This document shows, piece by piece, positions 9,144 through 18,945 of a stretch of 64,000 bases of DNA (within the stretch, counting starts at the first letter, position 1; every line of letters starts with the position of its first letter). The stretch comes from Pectobacterium polaris (GTDB lineage: Bacteria > Pseudomonadota > Gammaproteobacteria > Enterobacterales > Enterobacteriaceae): assembly GCF_002307355.1 (NCBI RefSeq), contig NZ_CP017481.1, positions 2,232,001 to 2,296,000 on the forward strand, written 5' to 3'. A model generated the notes under the pieces. The model did not search any database, was not told where the DNA came from, and saw only the letters and a program-made list of their open reading frames with translations. The position numbers and the translations under genes are program-made.

Positions 9144-10274
9144 ATGAAGGGACGGTGGGGAAAGTACGTGCTGACCGCAGTGGTCATTGCCATTCTGGCG
9201 GGGTGCCAATCCAGGCCAACCGATCGCGGGCAGCAATATAAAGATGGTCACCTCAACCAGCCTCTAGAATTGGTGAATGAACCTAGTGCCAAAGGAAAAC
9301 CGGTCAACGCGCGGGATTTCATGACTCAGGTTTCTGAAATCCGGTCGGCGTCACCTAATCTGTATTCGCGCAATAATACGACCTTTCAGGCGATTGAAAG
9401 CTGGATGATGTCAGGCGCGGACACCCGCGAGCTGAGCAAGTTTGGTCTGAACGCCTGGCAGATGGAAGGCGTTGATAACTTTGGTAACGTGCAGTTCACG
9501 GGTTACTACACGCCAGTGTTGCAGGCGCGCCATACCCGTCAGGGTGAATTCCGCCATCCTTTATATGCTATGCCGTCAAAGGGCAAAAAGAACCGCCGAC
9601 TGCCAGATCGTGCCGGCATTTATTCAGGCGCGCTTGATGAACGACTGGTTCTCGCCTGGACCAATTCGCTGGTCGATAACTTCATGATGGAAGTGCAGGG
9701 CAGCGCCTATATTGATTTTGGTGATGGACGCCCGCTGACGTTCTTCGGCTATGCGGGCAAAAACGGCCACGCTTACCGCAGCATTGGTAAGGTGCTGATC
9801 GACCGCGGTGAAGTTGCACGTGAAGACATGTCGATGCAGGCCATCCGCAAGTGGGCGGAGCAGCACACCGAATATGAAGTGCGTGAGCTGTTTGAGCAGA
9901 ATCCTTCCTTTGTGTTCTTTAAGCCAATGATGTCTGCGCCCGTCAAAGGGGCAAGCGCCGTGCCGCTGGTGGCGAAAGCCTCCGTCGCTTCTGACCGTTC
10001 GCTGATCCCGGCAGGCACGGCTCTGTTAATGGAAGTACCGCTGTTGGATAACGTTGGAAAATTCACTGGCAAGTATGAAATGCGTCTGATGATTGCGCTG
10101 GATGTTGGCGGGGCGATTAAAGGCCAGCACTTCGATATGTATCAGGGCATTGGGCCGGATGCCGGTCACTCGGCGGGTTTCTATAACCACTATGGCCGGG
10201 TCTGGGTCTTGAAGAACGCGCAAAGCAGCCCGACGAACAGTTCAGGATCGCTGTTAGTCAGCAATCCACAGTAG
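9144..10274 (+). CDS. mltA: Membrane-bound lytic murein transglycosylase A
   Basis: Outer-membrane lipoprotein that cleaves the MurNAc-GlcNAc bond with formation of a 1,6-anhydro ring. 376 residues, with a lipoprotein signal ending in LAGC (Cys21). The MltA domain (FTGYYTPVLQARH, about residue 119) is followed by the 3D domain; the catalytic Asp lies in DVGGAIKGQHFDMYQG near residue 325. It is a monocistronic gene in the same position as in E. coli. Confidence 0.96.
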   Translation: MKGRWGKYVLTAVVIAILAGCQSRPTDRGQQYKDGHLNQPLELVNEPSAKGKPVNARDFMTQVSEIRSASPNLYSRNNTTFQAIESWMMSGADTRELSKFGLNAWQMEGVDNFGNVQFTGYYTPVLQARHTRQGEFRHPLYAMPSKGKKNRRLPDRAGIYSGALDERLVLAWTNSLVDNFMMEVQGSAYIDFGDGRPLTFFGYAGKNGHAYRSIGKVLIDRGEVAREDMSMQAIRKWAEQHTEYEVRELFEQNPSFVFFKPMMSAPVKGASAVPLVAKASVASDRSLIPAGTALLMEVPLLDNVGKFTGKYEMRLMIALDVGGAIKGQHFDMYQGIGPDAGHSAGFYNHYGRVWVLKNAQSSPTNSSGSLLVSNPQ

Positions 10275-10292
10275 TCATCTCTTTCGTTTGAA

Positions 10293-10329
10293 ATCTCAGA
10301 AGTGGTGTCAAATAAGCCACTTCTGAGAT
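10293..10329. terminator. Long perfect stem-loop between convergent mltA and the lyase gene
   Basis: ATCTCAGAAGTGG (10293-10305) pairs over 13 bp with 10317-10329 around an 11-nt loop. It separates convergent genes and probably ends transcription from both sides, although T tracts are poor. Confidence 0.5.
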
Positions 10330-10361
10330 GAGACGTTTGCTCCCCACGCACCAGAATAGAA

Positions 10362-11279
10362 TCAGCGGTTAAAGCCGTATTTGCTGCTCAATCCTAATTC
10401 GTTCACGATACGAACGCCGGAATCCAACGCTTCTCCCTGCAAACCCCGCAGCGGACGGCGCAGACTGCCTGCCGGTAATCCGACTGCCTTCATCAACGAT
10501 TTTACCGCCACGGGATTGATGGCCGAGTAGGTGTAGTGCAGCAGCGGCAGCAAATGCTGATACGCCTTACGGAAGCGTTCTGCATCTTCGCCGTTTTTCC
10601 ACGGACGAGAAATTTCTGCCAGTTCTGCCGGTGCAATATTGCCCGTCATGTTGGCTGTTCCATGTCCTCCCAACGACATCGTTGGCACCACCAGACCCAG
10701 ATTAGGTGAATCGCAGCACATCACCGACACATCGGGATTGCCTGCCAGCACTTGTGCGACCTGGCCTACGCGGGTGGTGGATTCTTTATGAATGACGTAG
10801 TTCGGATGTTGGAAAATACGCAGCAGCGATGTCCAGTGCAGGTCCGTTTTTACGCGCGGCGGGTTGTTATAAATCCCTAACGGCAAATCGGTCGCATCTG
10901 CAATTTCCAGAAAGTAGCTTTCGATGTCGCTCTCACTGGCACAGATATAGGCGGGGGCGGCGATAATCGCACCGTCTGCGCCGTTGTCATGTGCATAGCG
11001 AACATAGTCGATGGTAGTATCGGTATTGTTACCAGTACAGCCATAGAACAGCTTCATTTTGCTGGTGCTGTATTGTGCGGTTCGGCGGATGATCGCTTTT
11101 CTCTCATCGGGGGACAGCATGGACACTTCCCCGGTTGAGCCCATAATCAAAACGGCCGCCGTGCCGTTGTCTTCCTGGAATTTTAATAACGCCTCAAATG
11201 CGCCGAAATCCACGCTGCCATCGTCATTAAAAGGCGTAATGAGGGCAACGAATGACCCTTCAATTTTTTCTCTGCTCAT
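10362..11279 (-). CDS. Dihydrodipicolinate synthase / N-acetylneuraminate lyase family protein
   Basis: 305 residues forming a predicted class I aldolase barrel. Family residues are present: MGSTGEVSML (residues 47-55, carboxylate-binding), the YNNP tyrosine (Y137) and the Schiff-base lysine in IHKEST (K165). It is not the biosynthetic dapA: it is the last gene of an importer-amidohydrolase cluster, and the region after residue 180 differs from DapA as I recall it. The reaction is probably a pyruvate-dependent aldol cleavage or condensation; the substrate is unknown. Confidence 0.85.
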   Translation of the reverse strand: MSREKIEGSFVALITPFNDDGSVDFGAFEALLKFQEDNGTAAVLIMGSTGEVSMLSPDERKAIIRRTAQYSTSKMKLFYGCTGNNTDTTIDYVRYAHDNGADGAIIAAPAYICASESDIESYFLEIADATDLPLGIYNNPPRVKTDLHWTSLLRIFQHPNYVIHKESTTRVGQVAQVLAGNPDVSVMCCDSPNLGLVVPTMSLGGHGTANMTGNIAPAELAEISRPWKNGEDAERFRKAYQHLLPLLHYTYSAINPVAVKSLMKAVGLPAGSLRRPLRGLQGEALDSGVRIVNELGLSSKYGFNR

Positions 11280-11322
11280 GTCTGTTTCCTGTCAATGTAA
11301 ACGTGTTGCGAATAGCGAAAAA

Positions 11323-12024
11323 TCAGGACTGAAGTGATGTCTCAGTCAGTGGTTTGGCGGTAAAACCCGCCTCGACAAAACGTAATAGGTGCGACAGCAC
11401 GCGATCGTCATCGCGGTTGTCGCATAGCCCTTTGGAAAGCAGCGCCAAACGGCCAGAACGCGGATCGGCGTCGGTTAACACGTGCATGGCGGCACCACGG
11501 GCAAATTCATAACGCCAGATAACTTCCGCGCGCGATAGCGCCGGTAACGCACGAGAAAAGGCATCGATAAAACGGTGAGCGACGTGATCAAACTGGGCTG
11601 AAAGCAGGGCGGTGACTTCCAGACCCGGCGTTGCCCGCAGATGCTGTAACAGGCGAACGACAATGCGTCCGCCGTCGGGCGTGCGAGCGGTTTTAACCAG
11701 CGGGCGCAAGAGTGCATCCAGCAGCGCGGCAACGGGCAGTTCATCACCGTGATTAGCCTTTTCCACCTCATCCAGCAGACGCGTTCTTTCGTCATTTAAC
11801 GGGCCGAGAACGTTGTCCAACACGGCACGCAGTAACCCTTCTTTCGAACCAAAGTAATAATTCACCGAAGCCACATTCACGTTGGTCGCTTCCGTTATTT
11901 CGCGAATCGTCGTTAGCTCACTGCCTTTGCAGGCGAAGATCGTGATGGCTTCACGCAGGATGCGCTGTTTAATGTCTGCCTCTTTTTCTTTGCTTTGATC
12001 TTTGGTTTTCAATAACGCCACCAT
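11323..12024 (-). CDS. TetR-family transcriptional regulator
   Basis: 233 residues. The N-terminal TetR helix-turn-helix is clear (TTIREITEATNVNVASVNYY, about residues 38-57, then FGSKEGLLRAVL). The C-terminal ligand domain resembles the type seen in CerR-like regulators. It lies between the amidohydrolase and lyase genes in the same direction, so it is probably co-transcribed and autoregulating. An 18-bp palindrome at 18946-18963 upstream of the first gene is a candidate operator. The inducer is unknown. Confidence 0.85.
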   Translation of the reverse strand: MVALLKTKDQSKEKEADIKQRILREAITIFACKGSELTTIREITEATNVNVASVNYYFGSKEGLLRAVLDNVLGPLNDERTRLLDEVEKANHGDELPVAALLDALLRPLVKTARTPDGGRIVVRLLQHLRATPGLEVTALLSAQFDHVAHRFIDAFSRALPALSRAEVIWRYEFARGAAMHVLTDADPRSGRLALLSKGLCDNRDDDRVLSHLLRFVEAGFTAKPLTETSLQS

Positions 12025-12115
12025 GATTCATCCTTTTTGCTCACGCTTGCCGTCGGATGCACCGACGTCATGCGTTGTTATATTGAGGCCGTGGGGAAAT
12101 GCGCTGTCGTTCCCG

Positions 12116-13366
12116 CTAGACCCGGTTCCAGATAATGTCAGTTCTTGATAAACCGAGTTCTTGATAAACCAACGTCGCCCAATAGCGGATACCTAATGGG
12201 ATCAGCGCATCATTAAAGTCATAGTGCGGGGTATGCAGGTGATGCACGTTGGCCGCATTTTTGTCGCTGTTTCCCAGCATCATGAATGCGCCGGGGCGCT
12301 GCTCCAGCATGTAGGCAAAATCTTCTGCGCCCAGCAGCGGTGTCATCGCGGTGTCGACCTGTTCGAGTCCGACCACCTGCGCGGCAGCGTTAACGGCTAA
12401 CTGTGTGGCGTGCGTATCGTTAACCAGCGCGGGATATTGCTGTTCATAATGCACATCGGCCGTTGCACCAAAGCCTTGTGCGGTGCTGTGTGCCAGCGCT
12501 CGCAGGCGCGTTTCCAGCAGGTGGCGCACGCTCGGCGAGTAGCTGCGTCCGGTGCCTTTAAGGATGATGCTGTCAGGGATAACGTTTGGGGCATGGATAT
12601 CGCCGCCCTGAATATGGCCGATGCTGAGCACCGCCGCATCCATCGCAGGAACGTTGCGACTGACGATGGTTTGCAGCCCAAGCATAAATTGCGCGGCGGG
12701 CAGCGTCGGGTCGATAGAGAGGTGCACGCCTGAACCGCCGTGTCCGCCTGTGCCGTGAAACGTGACCTGCCAGGTGTCGCTGGCCGCCAGCATCGGCCCG
12801 CTGCAAATGGCGAACTTACCTACCTCGATACCGGGCTTGTTATGCAGGCCAAACAGTCGGTTGCAGGGGAACGTGGTCAGCAGGCCGTCATTGAGCATGG
12901 CAAGTCCGCCACCTAATCCCTCTTCCGCGGGCTGGAAAATAAAATGTACCGTGCCAGCAAAGTCGGGGTGCTGAGACAAATAGCGTGCGGCACCCAGCAG
13001 CATGGTGGTGTGTCCATCATGTCCGCAGGCATGCATTTTCCCGGCATACACCGAAGCATAGGGCAGGTCCGTTTTCTCATTGATATACAGCGCATCCATA
13101 TCTGCCCGCAGGCCGATGCTGTCTTCACCGGGATAATGACCACGTAGGGTGGCGACCACGCCCGTTCCACCAATGCCCGTCGTGACGGCAAGCCCCCACG
13201 CCGTCAGTTTTTCTGCCACCAGTTGCGCGGTGGCAACCTCTTCAAAGCCGATTTCTGGGTGCTGATGAATATGATGACGAATCGCAATCAGCTCAGGTAA
13301 AAAATCCTGAATGACCGATTCCATCGCCGTTTGGTCAATAACGGCTGGTGCCGATGTATTCATCAT
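12116..13366 (-). CDS. M20 family amidohydrolase (aminoacylase / amino-acid-conjugate hydrolase type)
   Basis: 416 residues from ATG 13366, 13 bp after the ATPase stop and preceded by AGAGA. An open frame extends upstream but has no better start. Metal-site motifs of the M20D group are present: HACGHDGH (C114, H116), QPAEEG (E148/E149) and GAEDFAYM. Relatives hydrolyse N-acyl or auxin-amino-acid amides. With an adjacent peptide-type importer it probably cleaves the imported compound in the cytoplasm. The substrate cannot be assigned. Confidence 0.88.
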   Translation of the reverse strand: MMNTSAPAVIDQTAMESVIQDFLPELIAIRHHIHQHPEIGFEEVATAQLVAEKLTAWGLAVTTGIGGTGVVATLRGHYPGEDSIGLRADMDALYINEKTDLPYASVYAGKMHACGHDGHTTMLLGAARYLSQHPDFAGTVHFIFQPAEEGLGGGLAMLNDGLLTTFPCNRLFGLHNKPGIEVGKFAICSGPMLAASDTWQVTFHGTGGHGGSGVHLSIDPTLPAAQFMLGLQTIVSRNVPAMDAAVLSIGHIQGGDIHAPNVIPDSIILKGTGRSYSPSVRHLLETRLRALAHSTAQGFGATADVHYEQQYPALVNDTHATQLAVNAAAQVVGLEQVDTAMTPLLGAEDFAYMLEQRPGAFMMLGNSDKNAANVHHLHTPHYDFNDALIPLGIRYWATLVYQELGLSRTDIIWNRV

Positions 13367-13379
13367 GTGTTCTCTGTTC

Positions 13380-15101
13380 TTATCCATGCGCCTGTCTGCC
13401 CATCTGCTGTGGAGGCACAGGCGCATCACGCTGCCCGCCGCCGGGGACGGCATCGATCAGTTTGCGGGTGTACGGGTGCTGTGGCTGATGCCAGATGCTG
13501 TGGTGATCGCCACTTTCCACGCAGCGCCCGTTTTGCATGACCATGACCCGGTCGGCGATATAGCGCACTACCGCGAGATCGTGGGAAATAAACAGCAGCG
13601 ACAGGCCCATTTCGTTTTTTAACTCAACCAACAGATTGAGGATCTGCGCCTGAATAGAGACATCGAGTGCGGACACTGGCTCGTCGCAAATCACCAGCGA
13701 AGGACGAACCACCAGCGCACGAGCAATGCCGATGCGCTGGCGCTGCCCACCGGAAAATTCATGGGGATAGCGGTTCAGGCTGCTTTGCGGCAGACCGACA
13801 CGATCGATGATATTTTTGATCGCCTGCTGTCGCTGCGAACGATCGCCCAGGCCGTGCACAATCAGCGGTGTTTCAAGAATATGCTGAATGCTGTGGCGTG
13901 GATTCAGCGAAGCGTAAGGATCCTGAAAGATCATCTGCACCCGCTGGCGCAGCGCTTTCAGCCGTGATTCTTTTAGCGTGGTGATGTCTTGCCCATCGAA
14001 CACAATCTGCCCGTGTGAAGGCGGTAGCAGACGCAGAATGGTTTTGGACAGGGTGGATTTACCACAGCCGGATTCGCCCACCAGACCGAGCGTTTCTCCG
14101 GGTAAAATAGTCAGTGACACATCGTCAACGGCCAGCACTTTGCCCTGCGCTGTTGAGTAGCGGGTATGAATATTTTTCAGCGAGAGCAGCGGCTGCTGGC
14201 TCGTATCCGTGGCACGGTGAATCAAGGTTGGTGGCGTCAGCAGCGTAAAGCCTTCGTCCGTTGGTGCGTGATGGATTTCCGCCAGCCGATGGGTGCGGTA
14301 GTGCCTGTCCTGATCCATGTGCAGCGATGTCGCTAACAGCCCGCGGGTGTAGCTGTGTTTGGGTGAGAAACGGTGTGTGGATGACTGAAACAGGTCAGCC
14401 GCCTGTGCTTCTTCTACCTTTTGCCCGGCATACATCACCGCCACGCGGTCGGCCCATTGCGCCACCAGCCCAAGATCGTGGGTAATCAGCAGCAGGCTCA
14501 TCGAGAATTCACGACGCAGGTTATCCAGCAGAGCCAGAATTTGTGCCTGAATGGTGACGTCCAGCGCCGTGGTCGGCTCATCGGCAATCAGCAGGCGCGG
14601 TCGGCACGCTACCGCCATGGCGATCATAACGCGCTGACGCTGCCCGCCAGAAAGGTTATGTGGATAGTCATCCACCCGGCGCGCTGGTTCAGGGATCTTG
14701 ACCAGATCCAGCAGCTCGATGGCGCGCGTTCGTGCCTGTGCGGGCGTCAGCGCCTCATGCAATCGCAGCGTTTCGCTAATCTGTTGCCCGATGGAAAGCA
14801 CCGGATTGAGCGAGGTCATCGGTTCCTGAAAAATCATCGACAGCGCATTGCCACGCAGCTGGCGCAGCTGTCGATCCGGCAGGGTCAGCAGATCCTGTCC
14901 ATCAAACAGGATGCGGCCGCTGATTTTTCCCGGTTCGGCGACCAGTCGCATCAGAGACAGCGCCGTCGCTGATTTACCACAGCCGGATTCACCGACTAGC
15001 GCCAGCGTTTCTCCGGCATTAATCGTCAGGTTTAGTCCTCGAACGGCCTGATGGCCGGGAAAATCAACGCGTAAATCTTGAATATCGACCAGCGGCTTCA
15101 T
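13380..15101 (-). CDS. Peptide-type ABC transporter, fused double ATP-binding protein
   Basis: 573 residues: two ABC ATPase domains of the DppD and DppF type in one chain, as in GsiA. Walker A GESGCGKS occurs at 37-44 and 342-349; signature LSGGQRQR at 150-157 and FSGGQRQR in the second half; DEPTTALD and DEPVSALD follow. The start overlaps the permease stop by four bases (ATGA). It energises import through the two adjacent permeases. Confidence 0.93.
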   Translation of the reverse strand: MKPLVDIQDLRVDFPGHQAVRGLNLTINAGETLALVGESGCGKSATALSLMRLVAEPGKISGRILFDGQDLLTLPDRQLRQLRGNALSMIFQEPMTSLNPVLSIGQQISETLRLHEALTPAQARTRAIELLDLVKIPEPARRVDDYPHNLSGGQRQRVMIAMAVACRPRLLIADEPTTALDVTIQAQILALLDNLRREFSMSLLLITHDLGLVAQWADRVAVMYAGQKVEEAQAADLFQSSTHRFSPKHSYTRGLLATSLHMDQDRHYRTHRLAEIHHAPTDEGFTLLTPPTLIHRATDTSQQPLLSLKNIHTRYSTAQGKVLAVDDVSLTILPGETLGLVGESGCGKSTLSKTILRLLPPSHGQIVFDGQDITTLKESRLKALRQRVQMIFQDPYASLNPRHSIQHILETPLIVHGLGDRSQRQQAIKNIIDRVGLPQSSLNRYPHEFSGGQRQRIGIARALVVRPSLVICDEPVSALDVSIQAQILNLLVELKNEMGLSLLFISHDLAVVRYIADRVMVMQNGRCVESGDHHSIWHQPQHPYTRKLIDAVPGGGQRDAPVPPQQMGRQAHG

Positions 15102-16033
15102 GCGCTTCTCCCCCGTAACCGTGGATTCAGGGCATCGTTCAACGCGTCGCCAACCAGATTCAATGACAGCACGGTTAAGACCAGTGCGGTGCCGGGCAGG
15201 GCGGTAAGAAACCAGGCGGTACGCAGCGATTCCCGGCCCGCGCCGATCATGCTGCCCCAGCTCACGCGGTTCGGATCGCCAAAGCCTAAGAAGGAGAGGG
15301 CGGATTCAATCAAAATGGCTGAGGCAACCATGACCGACGTGGTGACGATGATCGACGGCAGCGCGTTCGGCAGCATTTCCTGAAAGATGATACGCAGGCT
15401 GGAAAATCCCTGACTGCGTGCGGCCAACACAAAATCGCTTTCACGCAGTGAGCGAAACTCGGCACGCACCAGACGTGCAATCGTTGGCCAGGAGGCAATC
15501 CCGATGGCCAGTGAAATCAGCGTAACTGACGGTGAGCCGATAGCGACCAGCACCACGACCAGCAAAAAGGTTGGGAAGGTCTGGAACAGTTCGGTGATAT
15601 GCACCAGCAGGTCATCGACCCGACCGCCAAAATAGCCCGCCAGCGCACCGACGACGGTGCCAATTAACAGGCTGACGATGACTGCCGAGAAACCGATCTG
15701 CAAGGAAACCTGTGAACCGTGGACAATTCCGGCGGCGACATCCCGACCCATCGAATCGGTTCCTAACGGGAAATCAGGATGTTCGCCCGGCCACAAGAAA
15801 GGCTGAGCGACCATATCCAGCGGATCGCCGGGATACAGCAACGGTGCGAAAGCGGCCATCAGAAATACCGTCATCAGCAACAGCAGGCCAGCCATCCCTG
15901 CGGGGTTGCGGATAAATGCACGCACCTCCGGCGATAGGCGAAAAGGCGTTTTTAACGGGCGAGTTGCCGCTGAGCTAACGCCGTCCGCTGCGGCTTTCTT
16001 CGGTGTGAGATTGTCAGGAGAAAGGCGATTCAT
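15098..16033 (-). CDS. Peptide-type ABC transporter permease (DppC-like)
   Basis: 311 residues with a cytoplasmic N-terminus (about 40 residues), a first membrane helix (GLLLLMTVFLMAAFAPLL) and the BPD_transp_1 core with several further helices. The EAA-type loop is near LVRAEFRSLRESDFVLAARS. It pairs with the upstream DppB-like permease, one base apart, and its stop overlaps the ATPase start. Confidence 0.92.
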   Translation of the reverse strand: MNRLSPDNLTPKKAAADGVSSAATRPLKTPFRLSPEVRAFIRNPAGMAGLLLLMTVFLMAAFAPLLYPGDPLDMVAQPFLWPGEHPDFPLGTDSMGRDVAAGIVHGSQVSLQIGFSAVIVSLLIGTVVGALAGYFGGRVDDLLVHITELFQTFPTFLLVVVLVAIGSPSVTLISLAIGIASWPTIARLVRAEFRSLRESDFVLAARSQGFSSLRIIFQEMLPNALPSIIVTTSVMVASAILIESALSFLGFGDPNRVSWGSMIGAGRESLRTAWFLTALPGTALVLTVLSLNLVGDALNDALNPRLRGRSA

Positions 16034-16034
16034 A

Positions 16035-17024
16035 TCAGCGCGCCTTAATTCGGGGATCGAGCCAGGATTGCAGTAGGTCCACCAGCACGTTAGCCAAAAT
16101 GACTAAGAAGGCGGAAAGCAGCAGGACGCCTAACAAGACGTTGAAGTCACGCGCCATCACCGCTTCCAGCGCCAGACGGCCCAGTCCCGGCCAGCTAAAA
16201 ACCGTCTCGACCACGGCCGCGCCGCCCAGCAGATTGCCGAAGTGCATACCCGCAACAGTCGTGATAGGCAGCAGCGCACAGCGCAGAATGTGCCTGACGG
16301 TAACCCACAGCGGCGACAGCCCTTTGGCATGTGCGGTGCGCACGAAATCCTGCTGGGCAATTTCCAACATGGCCGCGCGAGTCAGGCGGGCGTAAATGGC
16401 AATAAAAAAGCTGCTCAGCGCCACTACCGGCAGGATGGCATGCTGCAACATATCCTTGAAATACGCCCAGCCAGTGAGGCTCGCGCCTATGGTGATATTG
16501 CCGCCGCTTGGCAGCCAATCTAGATGCACGGAAAACAGAATCAGCGTCATCAGGCCAATCCAGAATCCGGGCGTTGAGTAGAGCAGCAGCGCGATCAGCG
16601 AGAGCAGGCGATCGGGCCATTTACCCGCCCACACCGCCATGATCGTTCCCAGCGTGATGCCGATGATGATGGCGAAGACCTGTGACAGCAGCATCAGGAA
16701 CAGCGTACCCGGCAGTCGCGACAGGATCAGGTCCATCACCGGCGCGTTATAGCGAGGCGAAAAGCCGAGGCTGAACTGCGCCAAATTGCCCAAATAAACA
16801 GAAAGCTGTTGCAGTATGGGTTGATCGAGACCGAACTGAGCGCGCAGGTGTGCCATCGTCGCTTCGGTTGCATTGCCTGATTCGCCAGCCAGTACATCAA
16901 CGGCGTCTCCCGGCACCAGCTGCAACAGGAAAAACACCAGAATGACAATGCCAATTGCCGTTGGCAGCGTATGGAGCAGCGTGCGCCAGAGTACGCGCCC
17001 GATTCGTTCTACTTTATTCATCAC
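16035..17024 (-). CDS. Peptide-type ABC transporter permease (DppB-like)
   Basis: 329 residues with about six membrane helices. The N-terminal helix (LPTAIGIVILVFFLLQLVPG) is followed by GDAVDVLAGE and a conserved loop FVRTAHAKGLSPLWV. It follows the binding-protein gene after a stem-loop and precedes the DppC-like gene by one base. Confidence 0.92.
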   Translation of the reverse strand: MMNKVERIGRVLWRTLLHTLPTAIGIVILVFFLLQLVPGDAVDVLAGESGNATEATMAHLRAQFGLDQPILQQLSVYLGNLAQFSLGFSPRYNAPVMDLILSRLPGTLFLMLLSQVFAIIIGITLGTIMAVWAGKWPDRLLSLIALLLYSTPGFWIGLMTLILFSVHLDWLPSGGNITIGASLTGWAYFKDMLQHAILPVVALSSFFIAIYARLTRAAMLEIAQQDFVRTAHAKGLSPLWVTVRHILRCALLPITTVAGMHFGNLLGGAAVVETVFSWPGLGRLALEAVMARDFNVLLGVLLLSAFLVILANVLVDLLQSWLDPRIKAR

Positions 17025-17038
17025 ATACCTTCATGAAG

Positions 17039-17060
17039 TTCCCCTGCCTGCGCAGGGGAA
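17039..17060 (-). other. Intercistronic stem-loop between binding protein and permease genes
   Basis: TTCCCCTGC and GCAGGGGAA form a perfect 9-bp stem with loop CTGC in the 49-bp gap between the binding-protein stop and the permease start. There is no T run. Such hairpins often protect the upstream mRNA and keep binding protein in excess over permease; that role here is inferred. Confidence 0.6.
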
Positions 17061-17073
17061 TGCTGTCTTGCGA

Positions 17074-18660
17074 TTACTGATCCAGCCACACGTCAGCCAG
17101 GCTGCCGTTGACGCCCTGAATATCAGTGACGACGTTATGTACACGCTTGTTGTAAATCGTCTGGCGCTTAATTTGGAGCAGGTTCAAATCGGGAATATCC
17201 GTGGCGATGATGCGCTGGAATTGCTTGTACAGTTCCACGCGTTTTTCAGGATCGGTTTCTACCGAGGCCTGCTCAAGCAGACGGTCTACCTCTGGGTTGC
17301 TGTAATGTGAACCGTTGCCGAAAGGCACGCCCGGTTGATAGGTTTTTGACCAGTACAGGCGCTGTACGCCCACGGCGGGATCAAACAGGTTAGAGATGGA
17401 ACCGTTGTTGAAGTCAAAGTCGCGGTCGGTATAAACGCGCTTAACGAAGGTGGCGAAATCCTGCGAGCGAATGGTGACGTCAATCCCCACTTTGGCCAGT
17501 GCGGATTTTAGGTATTCCGCTACGCGTTTGAAGCTATCACCATAGGGCATGAAATCATGCACCAGCTTGAAGCGAATGCCGTTTGCCTGACGCGGGAAGC
17601 CCGCTTCGTCCAACAGTTTGTTCGCTTTGGCAATATCGAAGCCATAAGGAGACGGCGTTGCATCATGGAACTGCGCCAGTTCTGGCGTAATCGGCGTCGG
17701 TGAACTTACCGCATAGCCGTACCACACCACGTTTTTCAACACATCAATATTGATGCTGTGCGCAATGGCCTGGCGAACTTTCAGGTTCTTCAGGTAAGGG
17801 TTATCCAGATTGAACTCGATGCGGGTTTGCGTCGGGCTGTAACCGTAGCCGTTGGTTTCAATGCCCAGCTTGGGGTTTTTCTTGATGCGTTCAATTTCAC
17901 TCAGCGGAACGGGAGAGTCGCTTCCCAGATCCAGCGCGCCGGTTTCAAGCGCAATCGTGCGAGTAGCGGCATCGGGAATGATTTTCACCACCAGTTTATC
18001 GACGTAAGGTTTGGGGCTGTCCCAGTAGTTCGGGTTACGTTCATACAGGATATGACTACCGCGAACCCATTCTTTGAAGACGAACGGCCCGGTGCCAATC
18101 GGTGCAGTATTGTGAGGATTCGACAGAATGTTTGTGCCTTCGTACAAGTGTTTCGGCACGATGGGCGCTTCGTTGGCAGAGAACGCGCTCAGCAGGTAAG
18201 GTGCGGGTTTGGACAGCTCAAGGATCGCGGTATACGGATCGGGGGTTTTCACTTCGGTGACATTGGCAAACGTGCCCTGACCGCGTGAATTGTATTTCTT
18301 GACGGTCAGAATGGAAAACGCGACGTCCGCAGAGGTGAAGTCTTGCCCATCATGCCATTTCACGCCTTTACGCAAATGGAACGTATATTGTTTGCCGTCC
18401 GGGCTTACTGACCAACTGGTCGCCAGCTGCGGGGTTGGCTTCATATCGAAATCGTAATTCAACAGACCTTCAATCACCTTGGCGTTGACCTTCATTACTG
18501 CGCCGCTGGTGCTAACCAGACTGGTTAATACGGGCGGCTCAGGCTCGGCTAAAAAGTTCAGCGTGCCGCCGCGCTTGGGCGTCGGCGTTTCTGCCTGTGC
18601 GGCAAGGCCGAAGAGCGAAGACGTCAGAATCAACGCTGACAAGAGTAAATTCTTTTTCAT
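17074..18660 (-). CDS. Periplasmic substrate-binding protein, peptide/nickel ABC family (SBP_bac_5)
   Basis: 528 residues from ATG 18660, chosen because it follows GGATGG and begins a clean signal peptide (MKKNLLLSALILTSSLFG, cleavage near AQA-ET). An ATG three codons upstream is possible. The mature protein has the DppA/OppA fold signature (KGVKWHDGQDFTSADVAFS). It should deliver substrate to the permeases and ATPase downstream. It is the first gene of the minus-strand cluster; its leader contains a CACAAC that could pair with GcvB. Confidence 0.93.
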   Translation of the reverse strand: MKKNLLLSALILTSSLFGLAAQAETPTPKRGGTLNFLAEPEPPVLTSLVSTSGAVMKVNAKVIEGLLNYDFDMKPTPQLATSWSVSPDGKQYTFHLRKGVKWHDGQDFTSADVAFSILTVKKYNSRGQGTFANVTEVKTPDPYTAILELSKPAPYLLSAFSANEAPIVPKHLYEGTNILSNPHNTAPIGTGPFVFKEWVRGSHILYERNPNYWDSPKPYVDKLVVKIIPDAATRTIALETGALDLGSDSPVPLSEIERIKKNPKLGIETNGYGYSPTQTRIEFNLDNPYLKNLKVRQAIAHSINIDVLKNVVWYGYAVSSPTPITPELAQFHDATPSPYGFDIAKANKLLDEAGFPRQANGIRFKLVHDFMPYGDSFKRVAEYLKSALAKVGIDVTIRSQDFATFVKRVYTDRDFDFNNGSISNLFDPAVGVQRLYWSKTYQPGVPFGNGSHYSNPEVDRLLEQASVETDPEKRVELYKQFQRIIATDIPDLNLLQIKRQTIYNKRVHNVVTDIQGVNGSLADVWLDQ

Positions 18661-18945
18661 ATTTCCCATCCGTATGCAGAGGGCAGCGTTGTGCGCTCCG
18701 CCTTTATTTTTTTAATGGCGTGTTTTGAATGATGTGTTTTGGGTGACAAAAAACCGTTCTCTTCAGGAGGAAGAGAAATCAGGCTGAATTAAGTCAACAT
18801 CGGGGCAGTAATGAAATAACGTCATTACCGTTGCTGTGTGGCGTAATGGGTTTCATGCTGCGTTCCTGGTTTGAATAACGAAAAAATAATAAAACGGCCT
18901 GAACCTACTCTTTATTTTCTGGTTAAACCCTAGCCCAACGTGTGT

